DNA of 64,000 bases from Zantedeschia hybrid cultivar (GCA_030544215.1 JARZZO010000001.1:70458456-70522455), one strand, 5' to 3'; counted from the first letter of the stretch, positions 49,561 through 61,619 are shown. The notes: generated by a model not told the origin, from the letters alone. Translations and numbers: made by a program.

Positions 49561-52500
49561 CTGCCACCATAGCAGCGGTTGACGTCGAACCGAAGCGGCC
49601 TCGCCAAGAAGATATCACCTTCGGCTCGGAGGACCTGACTGATATTCAGGTCCCTCACGACGACGCCCTCGTCATCAACGCTGTAATAAATAGCTACGAT
49701 GTACATAGAATATTTGTCGATAATGGAAGCGCCCCAAACATCTTGTTTTATGATTGTTTTGAAAAAATGGGATTGAGTGAGGCTAATATGAAGCCTCACC
49801 GGGGCCCCCTCTTCGGTTTTAACGGCTCGCCCTGCCGAGTAGAGGGCATTGTCCGACTCCCTGTAACCTTAGGCTCCGCCCCCCGACAATTAACCGTTGA
49901 AACGGACTTCGCCGTTGTAAAAGTCGATTCAGCCTACAACGCCATCTTCGGCCGAAGGCTAATCGGCGGGGTCGGAGCCGTGCCTTCGTCTTTCCATCAG
50001 AAGCTGAAGTTTCATACCAGCCATGGAATAGGCGAGGCCAGAGGGAATCAAGAAGCAGCCCGGCAATGCTACATGATTTCGGTCAAAGGGAAGGCTGCAG
50101 CCGAAACCCTGACGATCGAGTCATCAGCCGAGGCATCTCCGGGAGAAGCACTCCTCGCCGTCCCTATTCCGGGAGGCGAAGGACGAGTCCTGATGATAGG
50201 CTCCGGCCTAGAGGAGACCGAGGCAGAGAAGCTTACCGAGTTCTTGAAAAAGAATCTCGACGTCTTCGCCTGGTCCCCGGCGGACATGCCCGGGGTTGAC
50301 CCGGAGGTAGCAGAGCACCGACTCCATACCGATCCCGACCAGCCCCCGGTAAAGCAGAAGCGGCGCACCTTCAATCAGGAGAGGAGAGCCGCCATCCAAG
50401 CCGAAGTACAGAAGGGGCTGGACGCCGGACACCTCCGAGAGGTGCATCATCTGGACTGGATCGCCAACGTGGTGATGGTGCCAAAGAAAGATGGCAAATG
50501 GCGTATGTGCGTGAACTTCACCAACCTCAACAAGGTCTGTCCGATGGATAGCTTCCCGCTGCCTCGAATAGACCAGGTGGTGGACGCGACCTCCGGCTAC
50601 GAGCTCTTAAGCTTCCTCGACGCCTATTCAGGCTATCACCAGATCCGGATGCATCCGGATGATGAGAGCAAGACCAGCTTCACGACCGATTTGGGCCTAT
50701 ACTGCTATACCCGGATGCCCTTCGGTCTGAAGAATGCCGGGGTGACCTATCAGCGCCTTGTCAATAAAGTGTTCGCTCCACAGCTCGGCCGAAACATGGA
50801 GGTCTACATAGACGACATGTTGGTCAAGAGCCGCGTTGCTGCAGAGCATTTGGCCGACTTGGCCGAGACATTCTCCGCCTTGAGGCGGTACAAGATGAAG
50901 CTGAACCCGGCCAAGTGAGCCTTCGGGGTAGCCTCCGGGAAGTTCCTCGGATACATGGTTACTCACCGAGGGGTGGAAGCCAATCCCGAGAAGGTCTCGG
51001 CCATCATACAAATGCGCCCCCCGGCAAACCTCCGAGAGGTACAGAAGCTGAACGGGAGGATCGCAGCCTTAAGCCGCTTCATGTCGAGGGCGGCGGATTA
51101 CTGTTTCCCCTTCTTCAAGCTGTTGAAGAAGGCCAATAGCTTTGACTGGACGGATGAGTGCCAAACAGCCTTCGACCAGCTGAAGGCCTACCTCTCCAAA
51201 GTCCCCATTCCGTCCAAGCCGGTTCCCGGGGAACCTCTGAGCCTGTACCTAGCAGTCTCCGAGGCGGCTCTCAGCGCCGTCCTCGTTCGAGAGCAAGATG
51301 GCGTTCAGAAGCCGGTTTACTATACCAGCCGAGCCCTTCAAGGAGCTGAACTCCGGTATCTTGCCCTGGAGAAGCTGGCTCTGGCCCTCGTCTCGTCCGC
51401 GAGGAGGCTCCGGCCTTATTTTCTTGCTCATTCCGTGAAGGTTCTCACCGACCAGCCCTTAATGCAGGTTCTTTCCTGGCCGGAGGTGTCCGGCAGGCTG
51501 GCAAAGTGGGCGATCGAGTTAGGAGAGTTCGACATCTCCTACGCACCTCGAGTAGCAATAAAAGCCCAGGCGTTGGCAGACTTCATCGCCGAACTCACCC
51601 CCGGCGCTTCCTCGGCACCTCAACCGAAACCCGACGTGCCCGAAGCCGAGGCTTCTTCGGCTCCTGCGCCAGCAGACGAATGGCGACTCTTTGTGGACGG
51701 CTCCGCGTGCTCCACGGGCAGCGGCGCCGGGTGGATCCTGGCATCACCCGAGGGGGTCGTCACGGAGTACGCCTTGCGTTTCTCCTTTCCGGCAACTAAC
51801 AATGCCGCCGAGTACGAAGCCCTTATTTCTGGCCTCCGGGCCGCGAAGAAGCTCAGCGCCCGGAACTTGAAAGCCTTCAGCGATTCTCAGCTGATTGCCG
51901 GCCATATCTCCGGGGAGTACGAGGCTCGGGATGCAGTAATGGCATCTTATCTCCAGGTGACTCGCAACATCCTCGCTCAATTCGATTCCTATGAAATCGT
52001 GAGGATCCCGAGAGCCGAGAACACCCGAGCCGATGCACTTTCCCGGCTGGCGTCAACTCAAGACGAGGGAAGAGGCCGAATGATCCTCGTGGAGGAACTC
52101 GCCGAACCAAGCCTCGGCGAGCCTGAAGCCATGCAAATCACTGAGGCAGAAGCCGAGACGTGGATGACTCCCCTCGTCGCCTTTCTTCTCCGAGGGGAAG
52201 TCCCTCCAGACTCAAGGGAGGCGAAGCACATTCGGCAGCGCTCATCCCATTTCCTCCTTCTGGACGGGGTGCTATACAAGAAGTCCTTCGGCCGACCACT
52301 GCTGCGGTGCCTCGGCCCGGTTGAAGCCGACTACGCCGTGAGAGAAGTGCATGAAGGGGTGTGCGGGGCGCATGCGGGAGGAAGGGCCCTGGCTCACAAG
52401 CTTCTGAGGCAAGGCTACTGGTGGCCGACACTCCGAGAGGACGCTTTAGCCCTCGTACGGCGCTGTGACCAGTGCCAGAGGTTTAGCTCCCTCATTCACC

Positions 52501-53396
52501 AGGCAGCCACCCTTCTGACCCCCTTGTCCGATCCCTGGCCTTTCGCTCAATGGGGAATCGACCTCCTGGGGCCTTTTCCCATTGCCACCAGCCAAAGAAA
52601 ATTCCTCATCGTGGCGGTAGATTATTTTACTAAGTGGGTAGAAGCCGAACCCCTTGCGTCAATAACCGATAGCAATGCTTGGAACTTCGTATGGAAGTCC
52701 ATCATCTGCCGGTTCGGCATCCCTCGGGCCATCATCTCGGATAATGGAAAGCAGTTCGACAGTCGTCGGTTCAGCGACAACTGCGCCAGCTTCGGCATAC
52801 TTCACAAATTCACTTCGGTAGCGCATCCTCGAGCGAACGGTCAGGTTGAAGTCACCAACCGAAGCCTTCTGCAGGGACTGAAAACCCGCCTCGGCGAAGC
52901 CAAAGGCCGATGGGTAGAGGAGCTGCCGAGTGTTCTGTGGGCCTATCGGACGACGAGCCGAACTCCCACCGGCGAAACTCCCTTTCGCATGGCCTATGGG
53001 ATAGAGGCCGTTATTCCGGTGGAAATCGGCCTTCCCTCTCCCAGGGTCACTGCTTACAATCCGGAGGCCAACGAAGAAGGCATGAAAGATCATCTGGACC
53101 TCATTGAAGAAACCCGAGATAGGGCTCGTATTCGGCTGGCGGCTTATCAGCAGCGCATGGCCAAGTACCACAACATTTGAGTAAAGCCCCGAAGCTTTGA
53201 AGTAGGGAGCCTCGTGTTGAGGAATGCTCATGCTTCCAAACCAGCCGAAGCCTCAGGAAAGCTTGCCCCCAACTGGGAGGGGCCCTATCGGGTCAGGGAG
53301 GTGATCAGACGAGGGGCTTATCGGTTGGAGACCCTTTCGGGCCAACCTCTTCCTCGCACCTGAAATGTAGAGCGCCTTCGGCGTTATTTTATGTGA
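49561..53396 (+). pseudogene. pol: pol region of the Tat element (PR-RT-RNH-aRNH-INT)
   Basis: Same frame as gag. Protease: VHRIFVDNGSAPNILF (about 49700-49750). Reverse transcriptase: WIANVVMVPKKDGKWRMCV, FLDAYSGYHQI, MPFGLKNAGVTYQ and the catalytic YIDDM at 50805-50819. First RNase H: PVYYTSRALQGAELRY to ISYAPR (51310-51550). Second, archaeal-type RNase H: WRLFVDGSACSTGSGAGW, NNAAEYEALI, SDSQL and ENTRADALSRLA (51680-52050). Integrase: zinc finger HEGVCGAHAGG to RRCDQCQRF (52345-52480), the catalytic Asp in WGIDLLGPFP, the Asp in ISDNGKQFDS, and the Glu in GQVEVTNRSLL. In-frame stops: 50916-50918 (end of RT palm), 53178-53180 and 53361-53363 (after the integrase core), with the final TGA at 53394-53396. 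No frameshift was seen across 5.5 kb. Confidence 0.9.
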
Positions 53397-54342
53397 ATCA
53401 CTTCTTCCCAGTTTTTCAGCCGGAAGGTATGAATAAAGGTCTCTCTTTCAGGAAACTTGTTGGTATTCTCTCTAAGTCCGTGTAAACCGTACCGGGAGTG
53501 GCTTCGGCCATGCAAACCGTATCGAGAGCGGCATGGTATTTTTTCTAAGTTCGTGTAAACCGTACCGGGAGTGGCTTCGGCCATGCAAACCGTATCGGGA
53601 GCGGCATGGTATTTTCTCTAAGTCCGTGTAAACCGTACCGGGAGTGGCTTTGGCCATACAAACCGTATCGGGAGCGGCATGGTATTTTCTCTAAGTCCGT
53701 GTAAAACGTACCGGGAGTGGCTTCGGCCATGCAAACCGTATCGGGAGCGGCATGGTATTTTCTCTAAGTCCGTGTAAACCGTACCGGGAGTGGCTTCGGC
53801 CATGCAAACCGTATCGGGAGCGGCATGGTATTTTCTCTAAGTCCGTGTAAACCGTACCGGGAGTCGCTTCGGCCATGCAAACCGTATCGAGAGCGGCATG
53901 GTATTCTTCCTAAGTCCGTAAGTACCTCGATCCGACGAATGGCTTCGGCCATATAATCCGGATCAGGAAGCGGCGAGGTATATCTCTAAAGTCCGTATGA
54001 GACAAAGCGAGAATGGCTTCGACCACGCGGACCGCATCAGGAGCAGCAGGATGTCCCTTCAGACCATATGAACCACGTTAGTAAAGGCCTTGGCCGTATA
54101 TACTATATGTGGCGACATTCTATCCGAACCTACATCGGGTCTCGGCCTTGCAAGCTATAGCGAACGGACGACAGGATCTCGGATTTCTGAAAACCATATT
54201 CGGCCAATCATACACAAAGTATCAAGGTAAAGCCCAAAAACACTTCATGTATTTACAAAAAGGGGAAGTACAAAAACCGGCCATACACCTGGCCGAGGGC
54301 TTACAGCAGGAGAAAAAATAAAAGCTGGGGTAGGCCCCCGTA
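53397..54342. other. Spacer downstream of pol
   Basis: Contains the 73-bp minisatellite (see separate entry) and, beyond about 54100, unique-looking sequence with no recognised frame, running up to the convergent end of the antisense gene. Confidence 0.6.
53460..54100. repeat. 73-bp minisatellite inside the Tat element
   Basis: The block CCGGGAGTGGCTTCGGCC recurs at about 53492, 53565, 53638, 53711 and 53784, with a one-base variant (GAGTCGC) at 53857, an exact 73-bp period. Each unit is itself two related halves (AAACCGTACCGGGAGTGGC and AAACCGTATCGGGAGCGGC). About six good copies are followed by two or three decayed ones to about 54100. Six nearly identical minus-strand open frames of about 61 codons are by-products. 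Confidence 0.92.
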
Positions 54343-56808
54343 TCAATCTTCGGCAACCTCCTCCTCCACTTCAACTGGGTTTTGACCAGGAGAGGGAGAG
54401 GGGGAATCGACGATCTGCACGGCCTCAGGAGGGGTAGCTTCGACAGGGGCCTCCTCGGCTGGTACGGCCTCGCCGCTTTCCACCGAGGCCGGGGCCCTCT
54501 CGGCCATGAGCCCCTTCCACCAAGACAGGAGCTCCTTCCCTTCCTCGCCCATAGGAAGGGCCATTCCGGTCAAGTCCACGCTCGGGCAGGCCTTCTGAGC
54601 GACGGCCAGACCGATGTCGAAGACTGAGGAGGCCGCAAGGAGCTGGGCCTGGATTATTTCCTCGGCATATTCCGGGCCGGCCTTATAATCAGCCACGGCC
54701 GAGTCTACCGCCTCCTCCAGCTCCTGCTTCAGAGCCGATATCTCCTCGGCGTGGCGGCGTTTCTCCGAAGCCCGCCGGGAGTCATTGTCCTGGATCTGGG
54801 CCTTAAGGGCCCGGATCTCGGCCTGGGCAGCGGCAAGCTCCTGCTCGGCCTTCACCTTGGCCTCGGCAGAAGCGCGGGCCTCGGCTGCCCTCTCCTCCAG
54901 CTGCGCCCGCGTCCGGGCACTCGCGGCTACAAGCCCGTCAACCATGGGCTCGATACGAGGCCCCGCCGAGGGCCCCTCACCCGAACCTGCCTAGGCCGAC
55001 GCCAGCTCGGCCTCCAGAAGTTTGTTCCGGAGCAGCTCCTGATGGTGAATCAGGACACTGCCCGTAACCGCGGCCTGCGGACCGAAGGCAGACAAGGATC
55101 AGCAAGAATTGAAGTAAGCTAAGGAAAGCAAGATTGAAACACACTCAGAAGTTTCTTACCTGGACTGCCAACCGGGCGCTCATCGCCGCCAGGTCAGAGA
55201 CCGAATAGTCCTTCAGCTCCACGAAGGCCGAAGGGAGAGTGAGGCTGTGGAGCAGACGGAGGCACGTCTGCGAGTCCTCCATGCTCTCGTCTTTGTAGAT
55301 CCCCGGCTCAGGGACCCACAACTCGCGCTGTTGCGCGCGAGGCGCCTGCAACCCAGCGCCTTTGTCCTCTGCCCGTGGCATCGCAGCCGGAGGAGAGTCG
55401 CCCCTCGGCGTCTCGGGGGACGCCAGCCTTGCGGCCCTTCGGGCCCCGGCGGTTCTCCTGATCAGCGGAGCGGGCTCTGCCTCTTCGGGCTCCTCCACCC
55501 GGGGCCGTTTCGACGATCGGCCGCCCCTTCGGGCGGCAGACTTGGTTTTCCGCTCCCTCTCGAGAGCGGCGGCGGCAGCACGGCCCTCGGCGGAGGCCGC
55601 AGTCCTCGGAACCCCGCCTCGGGCCCTCGGAGTCCCGGCGCCTCGACCAGACCCGCCTGCCGCCTGCGGGGGTGGTAGCTTGCCTTGGCCGCGCTGCTCG
55701 GCTATCCGTTCGAGTAGAGCCTCGATCCCGGACATTGCTGCAAGCAGGAGAAGACGTGTTAAAAAGGAAATAACACAACCAGTTGCAAACTCAAGACCGA
55801 CTTACCCTCGGCCGAAGCTTCATCAACATCGTCGGCCGGAGGAGCTTCGGCCGGAGGAGCGGCAGCGCTTCCTTCGCTGCCCTGCGGAGTTTCCCCGGGG
55901 GGAAGGTATGGAAAGGCCCGCTCCGGATCGAATTGAGGATCCGGCCATACCCCGGCGTTCACAAACAGCTCCGCCTTGCTAAGGAGCCCCCAGATGTTGT
56001 ACGGGGCCATGGTCTGGATGTGGCCCACGAGGGTACTCTGGGTGGAGGTCAGAACGGGAGGATCCGAGAGGCCTGCGGCCAGCGGCACCCATTCGGTAGG
56101 GAAGGGCCACACGCTCTTCTCGTTCTCCGGCAAAGAAATGAGGATAAATTTCCTCTTCCAGCCATGGATGGACGAGGGCTTCCCAGAGAAGATGCTTCGC
56201 CCGATCCGAGGGACGAAGCAATACCATTCGGATCTCCCCTACCTCTGGATTTTGAAGAGGTAGCGGAAGATGTTGATGGAAGGAACAGTCCGTATACGGG
56301 CAAAAACGGCCAAAAAACCGTATACGGTGCGCCAAGAGTTGGGGAAAAGCTGAGACGGGGCCAGCCCGTAGAAGCAAAGGAGGTTAATGACGAAGGTGGG
56401 AAGAGGAAGACGGAAGCCCGCCTGGAAGCTGTCTTCGTAGATAGAAAAGGTACCCGGGCGGAGAGTATTGGCCCTGGTGGTGGAGCCAGGCCGGTAAGGA
56501 GTCATCCAAGAAGGGAGCTGAAAGTAAGAGGCAAGGTTGCTAACCTCTTCGTCCGAGAGGGCACAGGCCGCTTCCGAGGCAGTCTCGGGACGGCGACGTC
56601 CCGAGGTGGAAGCCCGGCCCGGGTTTCGAACCTCCTCGGAGGCCTCGGCCTCGGAGGCCTCGGCCCCGGAAGCCTCAGGCTCTTCGGACATCGTAGAGGC
56701 GAGGGAGTCCAGAGCAAGGGGAGATGACAGAGAAGACTTGGGGGAATGGGACGGAGTATACTCCTCGTCCGAAGGAGTGATCTCGCTCGAAGAGGAGCTG
56801 CGGACCAT
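54343..56808 (-). pseudogene. Antisense spliced gene of the Tat element (PF04195 'putative gypsy type transposon' family)
   Basis: Three exons on the strand opposite to gag-pol: 55806-56808, 55160-55737 and 54343-55074, with donors GTAAGT/GTAAGA and acceptors TTGCAG/CGCAG; phases agree. Exon 1 begins at ATG 56808 with a Ser-rich, acidic region (MVRSSSSSEITPSDEEY). A conserved core follows: GFRLPLPTFVINLLCFYGLAPSQL, read as GFRLPLPTFVINLL plus FYGLAPSQLFPNSW, then VFARIRTVPSINIFRYLF, HGWKRKFILISL and WPFPTEW. That core is the plant retrotransposon antisense-protein family. Exon 2 is Arg/Pro-rich with RRGGRSSKRPRVEEP, possibly a nuclear signal. Exon 3 is an Ala/Glu coiled coil (about 55020-54690) with an acidic end. 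In-frame TAGs at 56239-56241 and in exon 3 near 54991 break it. The function of this family is unknown. Confidence 0.82.
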
Positions 56809-57072
56809 AAGGTCGCGAAGGTAAGAGAGGAGATCGAGGCTTACTCTCAAGGAGGGGAAAAAGATCTCTCCTGGGCCGAGCGCAGCCTCTCAAGCCACCC
56901 AACTCCACCAGCAAGGCGCTCCGAGGGATGGAGATCCTCCCACGTTGGCCAGCAAGCTCGGACGACGCCTTCAGAAGCTAGCCTTTCGCCGGAGAGGAGG
57001 GAGAGCTCGGGTGATCGCAGAGCAACGCAGGCGCAGAAGCAGGAAGAAGAACAGTGCTCTGCGAGGGGCTTC

Positions 57073-57080
57073 TATTTATA
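57073..57080 (-). promoter_or_regulatory. TATA box of the antisense gene
   Basis: TATAAATA on the minus strand (GGAGCTTATAAATAGAAGCC), about 265 bp upstream of the antisense ATG at 56808. Three copies of a GGATGC-CACGTGT-like repeat lie farther upstream at 57151, 57260 and 57397. Confidence 0.65.
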
Positions 57081-57150
57081 AGCTCCCTCCGAAGCGCCCT
57101 CCGCCGAAGCCGACGGCCGAGATCGCCCCCGTCGTCTCACCGCTCCTCTC

Positions 57151-57418
57151 GGATGCCCGCCACGTGTACCGTCCTTCGGCAATGATGACGGGCAGGCTCC
57201 GGGACTTGAAGCAGAACGATCAACGGCCGAAAGCGCTCCGACCCTTCGGCTGACCGCTCGGATGCCCGCCACGTGTCCCGATCCGCGTGCCGGAGAAGGG
57301 AGCGGCGGCAATCCGAGTAGAACCTCGGGCAGAGAGCCGAGGCGATCCGCGACCCGCGAGCGGTCAGGATCCTTTTGTGCTTTTTGCGGAGCGGCCGGAT
57401 GCGCGACGCGTGTCCCGT
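57151..57418. promoter_or_regulatory. Three direct repeats with G-box cores upstream of the antisense gene
   Basis: GGATGCCCGCCACGTGTACC (57151), GGATGCCCGCCACGTGTCCC (57260) and GGATGCGCGACGCGTGTCCC (57397). The first two contain the palindromic CACGTG G-box, a bZIP/bHLH target in plants; the third has ACGCGT. They sit 80-340 bp upstream of the minus-strand TATA box, between it and the 3' LTR. Confidence 0.5.
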
Positions 57419-57670
57419 GCTCCTTCGCGAAGTGACGCCCATCCCGTCCATTTAATGAAGCCAGGCACGAATCAGAGGGCTCGGCCCCTCGCCTTCACAG
57501 GCAAAAGCCTTCGTCGCCACTCTGAATGAAGACGAAGCAACTGCTTAGCCCTCGGCCGACCGAGGGCACCCTCTTCTCAAGAAAAAAGAACATAAAGCTT
57601 CGGGTAAGACACCTGTTATGCTATTTCCCTACAGGCTTCGGGCTATACTCTCGCCATCTCAGAACTGAGG

Positions 57671-57690
57671 AAGACAAGAGTGGGGGGCTA
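57671..57690 (+). promoter_or_regulatory. Polypurine tract
   Basis: AAGACAAGAGTGGGGGGC directly before the 3' LTR, the expected plus-strand priming site. Confidence 0.75.
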
Positions 57691-57692
57691 TG

Positions 57693-58607
57693 TGATGAGG
57701 CTGAATCCGATTCGGCCCATTAAAACAAGTCCAAAACCCCGTTCAGCCCAGCAGCAGTAGTGCAAGGCCCTCAGGGAGCCTTCGGCCCATCAGCGGCCCA
57801 ATAGCCCTCGGCCCAGAAGCGGCACCGTCACTCCCGGCCCAACAGGCTTCAGCCCATCAGCGGCCCACCAGCCTCCGGTCCGGGAGCAGCGCGGCAGCCC
57901 AGGGCCCAACATGCTTCGGCCCATCAGCGGCCCAACCCCCTTCGGCCCGATAGCCAAGTCCGGCCCACTCCGGTGGGGGACCAGGTACTATGGCGGTTTA
58001 CCAGTAAGCTCGCACATAGTCTTATATCGGCTACCACCGTTAACCATTCTATCATCTGCTATAAATACACCGCTATTTATTGCCAAAGGAATGCTCGGGG
58101 GAAGCCTCCAAGACCCATAAGGACTACAGTCCAAATAGCATTAAAGCTACTCTTTACCTTCTGAATCGAATCATCTTCAGGAGCTAACTTGACCGTCGGA
58201 GGGGGTTCCTTAGGGCCGAAGCCCGGGACTCCTGCTGACCGGTTTTCTTCTTCTTTCCCTCCTGCAGGAGTTCGGTTCGAATCATCGCCGACCTTCCCGA
58301 GTCGGTCTCGGCCGCCGACCTCGGACTCCTCTCCCTGGTCTCGACGCCGTGCGCCGGCTGCCCCGCAATCAAGGAGACTCGGTGTCGCGCCGCCCCTTCG
58401 TCCGCCGAAGGAGCTTCGGCTCCGACTTCTCGGAACAAGCCAGCCACCAACCGAGCACCTCTCGGCCTTCGGACCTTCGGCTTCGCCTCTGCATCCTTCG
58501 TCTTCCGGATCCCCGTCGGGCCTCTAAGCACCGATCCGACCTAGCTCCAGATCCATCTCTTCGGATTCCAGCTTCGGAATCCGGTCGTGATAACTTCGGC
58601 TACATCA
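57693..58607 (+). repeat. 3' LTR of the Tat element
   Basis: 915 bp, same start and end as the 5' LTR, TATA box at 58060-58067. Differences from the 5' LTR are mostly C/T and G/A transitions, as expected for methylated DNA. The TATGT duplication follows at 58608-58612. Confidence 0.95.
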
Positions 58608-58612
58608 TATGT

Positions 58613-61100
58613 GTTGTTGAGAGATAATGATTTAAGTTATATAAAAAAGTATTTATGTATGTTTGTATGTACGTAATGATTTAAATTAAGTAAAAAGGTG
58701 ATCTTTTTCTATCTTCAATCACCCGAAGTTAGGTTAAAGAAACGGCAAATGGTAGAAAGACTACATATGGCAGCATGATTTGGGACGAGTATTCAAACAA
58801 TATAATAAATTTCAGAGTATCTAATAGAATGATTAAGTTTGAAGGTATATATGAAATTGTCCCAAAAGATCTAACCACCCTCTTTGCATGATAATCTGCG
58901 TACTTATAAACTATGAGCAGAAATTCTGAGAGGATTGATTAGCCTGCAAACCTAAGGTCACCCTCAAGTTGATGTTCTCTAACAAAATTAGATTCCGTAA
59001 ATAATGAAGATAAATAATCCCAAGTAGCCTAGTAGTAGAAAATTTAGCCAAAGTAAAAGTTTTAAAATTATTGACGTGTCATTCCTCTACTTAACGCTCA
59101 TATTGAGATAACTTATCAAAAGAAGAATCAAACTTAAGATTAACCGGAGGCAGAGTAGACATAGTAGCCATACCAGCAATATATCTTCACATCTTCTTAG
59201 TTATGTCTTACATTTTGTTTGGTTACAAATTTCTAGGCATTTTCTCTCTCAAATTTTATTTTGAGGGAGAAAATAGTACATGAACTTTTCTAGAAAATGG
59301 TATAAGAACTTTTAGAAAGGAAATCGTTCCTTTGTAAATCTCCCTCAAGTGACTTTTTTTTTCCTCAAAAGCATGCTCATCCTTTATTTCTAAAGAGCCA
59401 TTCTTTAACTCTTATCCTCCTTTTCTTCTCTTCTTTCTTTTTTTCTTTTTTTCTTCCGAGCAAACCTTCCTTAACTGCTCTCCACTTTTCTTCCTCTTCA
59501 GAAAATCACACATTTATGTTACACTGCTTTGAACAAGGAGTTTACTAGTGAGAAAAAAAAATTAAGAATTGTTTTGTTCAGTTAAATAGAGAGTATTTAT
59601 TTTTAATTGTTTTATTGAGATTGTGCCATGTAGTTAGATTGAGACATAACTGAATAGTGTGGATTAGAGTTGGGAAGGGTTAGACTAAGGCTTACTTTGC
59701 ACCCGATGACAAAATGGACGAAGACCCCCCTCCCAAAAAAAATAAATTTGTCACAGTATATATATAATATTACCCAAATGGGGTGGAGCTTATATCTTAA
59801 TTTGTGAATTTTATATTTTATTTGATTCACGTCCAAATCATCCAAAACATTGTAGAGACTTGTTATATTATCTTTGACTTCTTTATAAAGTTTGAGAATT
59901 TTATGACTTCGTTTGATATTCAGTTTACTTTCTGTTTTGATTTGTTGAAATTATATTTAAGTTGGATTCTCAAAATCAAAGTGAGAATCCAAAATCATAT
60001 CAAACCAATCCAGAAATTAATGAAACTTTGTCCACACTTTAAATATGAACTTTTTGACATGTTCTCCAAGTTTGGTAATTTTCTGAATCTGTTTGATATT
60101 ATTCGACCTATTTGTTAATTTGTTAGTTCTGAAAATTAGTTTTGATAGCCGAAAAATATGTTTGTTATTTCGAAAATTTTAAGAAAATTCTTTTGACTAT
60201 CGTTTCTATCCAGCAAACTATTTTGATCAGTTTTACTTTGATTATCTATATATATGACCATGATGACTCTCTAAGTGGGTATTTTGTATATAAAAATATG
60301 TATTTTAACTCTTATATGTACGTATCAATTTGATAATTCAATTTTTAAATCAATGCTCATCTTCTGGCATCATTTGATCTCTGTTAATCTGATTATGCCA
60401 TAATTATTTGACTTTACTTGGATATTGCCATCTTAAGGAGATATTTGGCATGATTCCATTATAAGCATCCATATTGGATATGATATTTTGTTTGGAATTC
60501 GAAGGTAAACGGGTGGAATCCTGATTTTCGGACAGTTAAAATTAGGGGATGGCGATACATTAAAATATGTTAAAATCAGGGGACGGCGATAATGAGAGGT
60601 TAATGTAGTTTTTTTATTTGGTGAGATTGAGAATTTATGTACAAATTGATGGATACTGTAATTTGTAAATTTTGGTATTAATTATATTTGAATACTTTAG
60701 ATTAATTGATGATTATGTCATTTATTTAAATTACCTTATAGTTGTTTAGCTCTCATATCTGTTCATTTGGTGAAATTTATTCTGAGATTACGTGGTCGAA
60801 TTTCGAATTTTAAAAAAAAAAAGAACTGAATCCGGACGTAACATTAACAAGTGAGTCTATCTCTCAGTCCTAATGAGGACTTTCTTCTCATGAAAGAACA
60901 AGACATTATATATATATATATTCTAGGGATGATATTTCCTACAATACATCTTAAGTCATAGTCAGTGATCAAACAGTAGTCAATGCTTAATCTCTCACAA
61001 TTGCGCTAATATTATATTGTTACGTATTAGATCCGATTAAATACATTGACTCACATCGGATTTCTGAGTGCACAAAATCGGAATATTGTATACACACACA
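58613..61100. other. AT-rich intergenic DNA
   Basis: Nothing recognised. Short open frames at 59804-60333 are Phe/Ile-rich without motifs. A (TA)n run is near 60908-60920. Confidence 0.45.
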
Positions 61101-61591
61101 CATCAACATGTGCCTCCTCTCTCCCACACAAAATCCCTCCCTCCCGATGTAAAAAAAAATAAAATTTATAAAAGATTTAAACATATTTAGTTATCCCCTC
61201 TAGGTTGGTTCCCCTCTTTGGATTTTAATTTTTACCATTTGATTGAAAAATTCACTCATAACCGTCCGATCAAGTGAACCTTTGATTGAGATTGAAACTA
61301 AAATTTCAAGGGATAAGATCAACTTTAAGAGTTAGTTCGGCCTTTTTTATTATTTTTAAATATTTTAAATATCATTTTTTGACATGTATCTAGTCAGACG
61401 ACTATGATTGTTTTTTAAGATTGGATGGTAAAAATTAAAGTCCCAGGAATATGAACAATACTAAGAGGCCTATTTGAATATTTAATTTCTTTTGATGATT
61501 TTATATATTTTTTAAGACGGGGATGAGGGGATGTGAAAGGGGGGAGAGAGGGATGCATCTCACTTAGATGTGCCTTTAAGGCATGTTGATG
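61101..61591. mobile_element. Foldback (inverted-repeat) element, copy 1
   Basis: The left arm begins CATCAACATGTGCC and the right arm ends GGCATGTTGATG. Further pairing includes CCTCTCTCCCACAC with the GGGGGGAGAGAGGGATG stretch near 61540, and TTTTAATTTTTACCAT at about 61224 with the inverted ATGGTAAAAATTAAAG near 61427. No coding capacity. The superfamily is undetermined. Confidence 0.6.
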
Positions 61592-61619
61592 ATTGTTTTC
61601 CTATCCCCAAGCTTATTTA

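Larger units (their letters stand above)
46931..58607 (+). mobile_element. Full-length Tat-lineage Ty3/gypsy retrotransposon, 11.7 kb
   Basis: LTRs at 46931-47847 and 57693-58607, TATGT duplication, primer-binding site, gag-pol with order PR-RT-RNH-aRNH-INT, a long 3' non-pol region with a minisatellite and an antisense gene, then a polypurine tract. The second (archaeal-type) RNase H and the antisense PF04195-like gene are hallmarks of the Tat clade (Ogre, Retand, TatI-III group) in published plant element classifications. Internal stops mean it cannot make its own complete polyprotein, but the structure is intact. Confidence 0.93.

Noticed and set aside
53384..53952. Series of about 61-codon minus-strand frames
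   Set aside because: Produced by the 73-bp minisatellite; not genes and not a CRISPR array (no unique spacers, plant DNA).
55783..56727. 314-codon open frame on the plus strand
   Set aside because: Lies opposite exon 1 of the antisense gene, is low-complexity Arg/Gly/Pro and has no motif; a GC-driven shadow.
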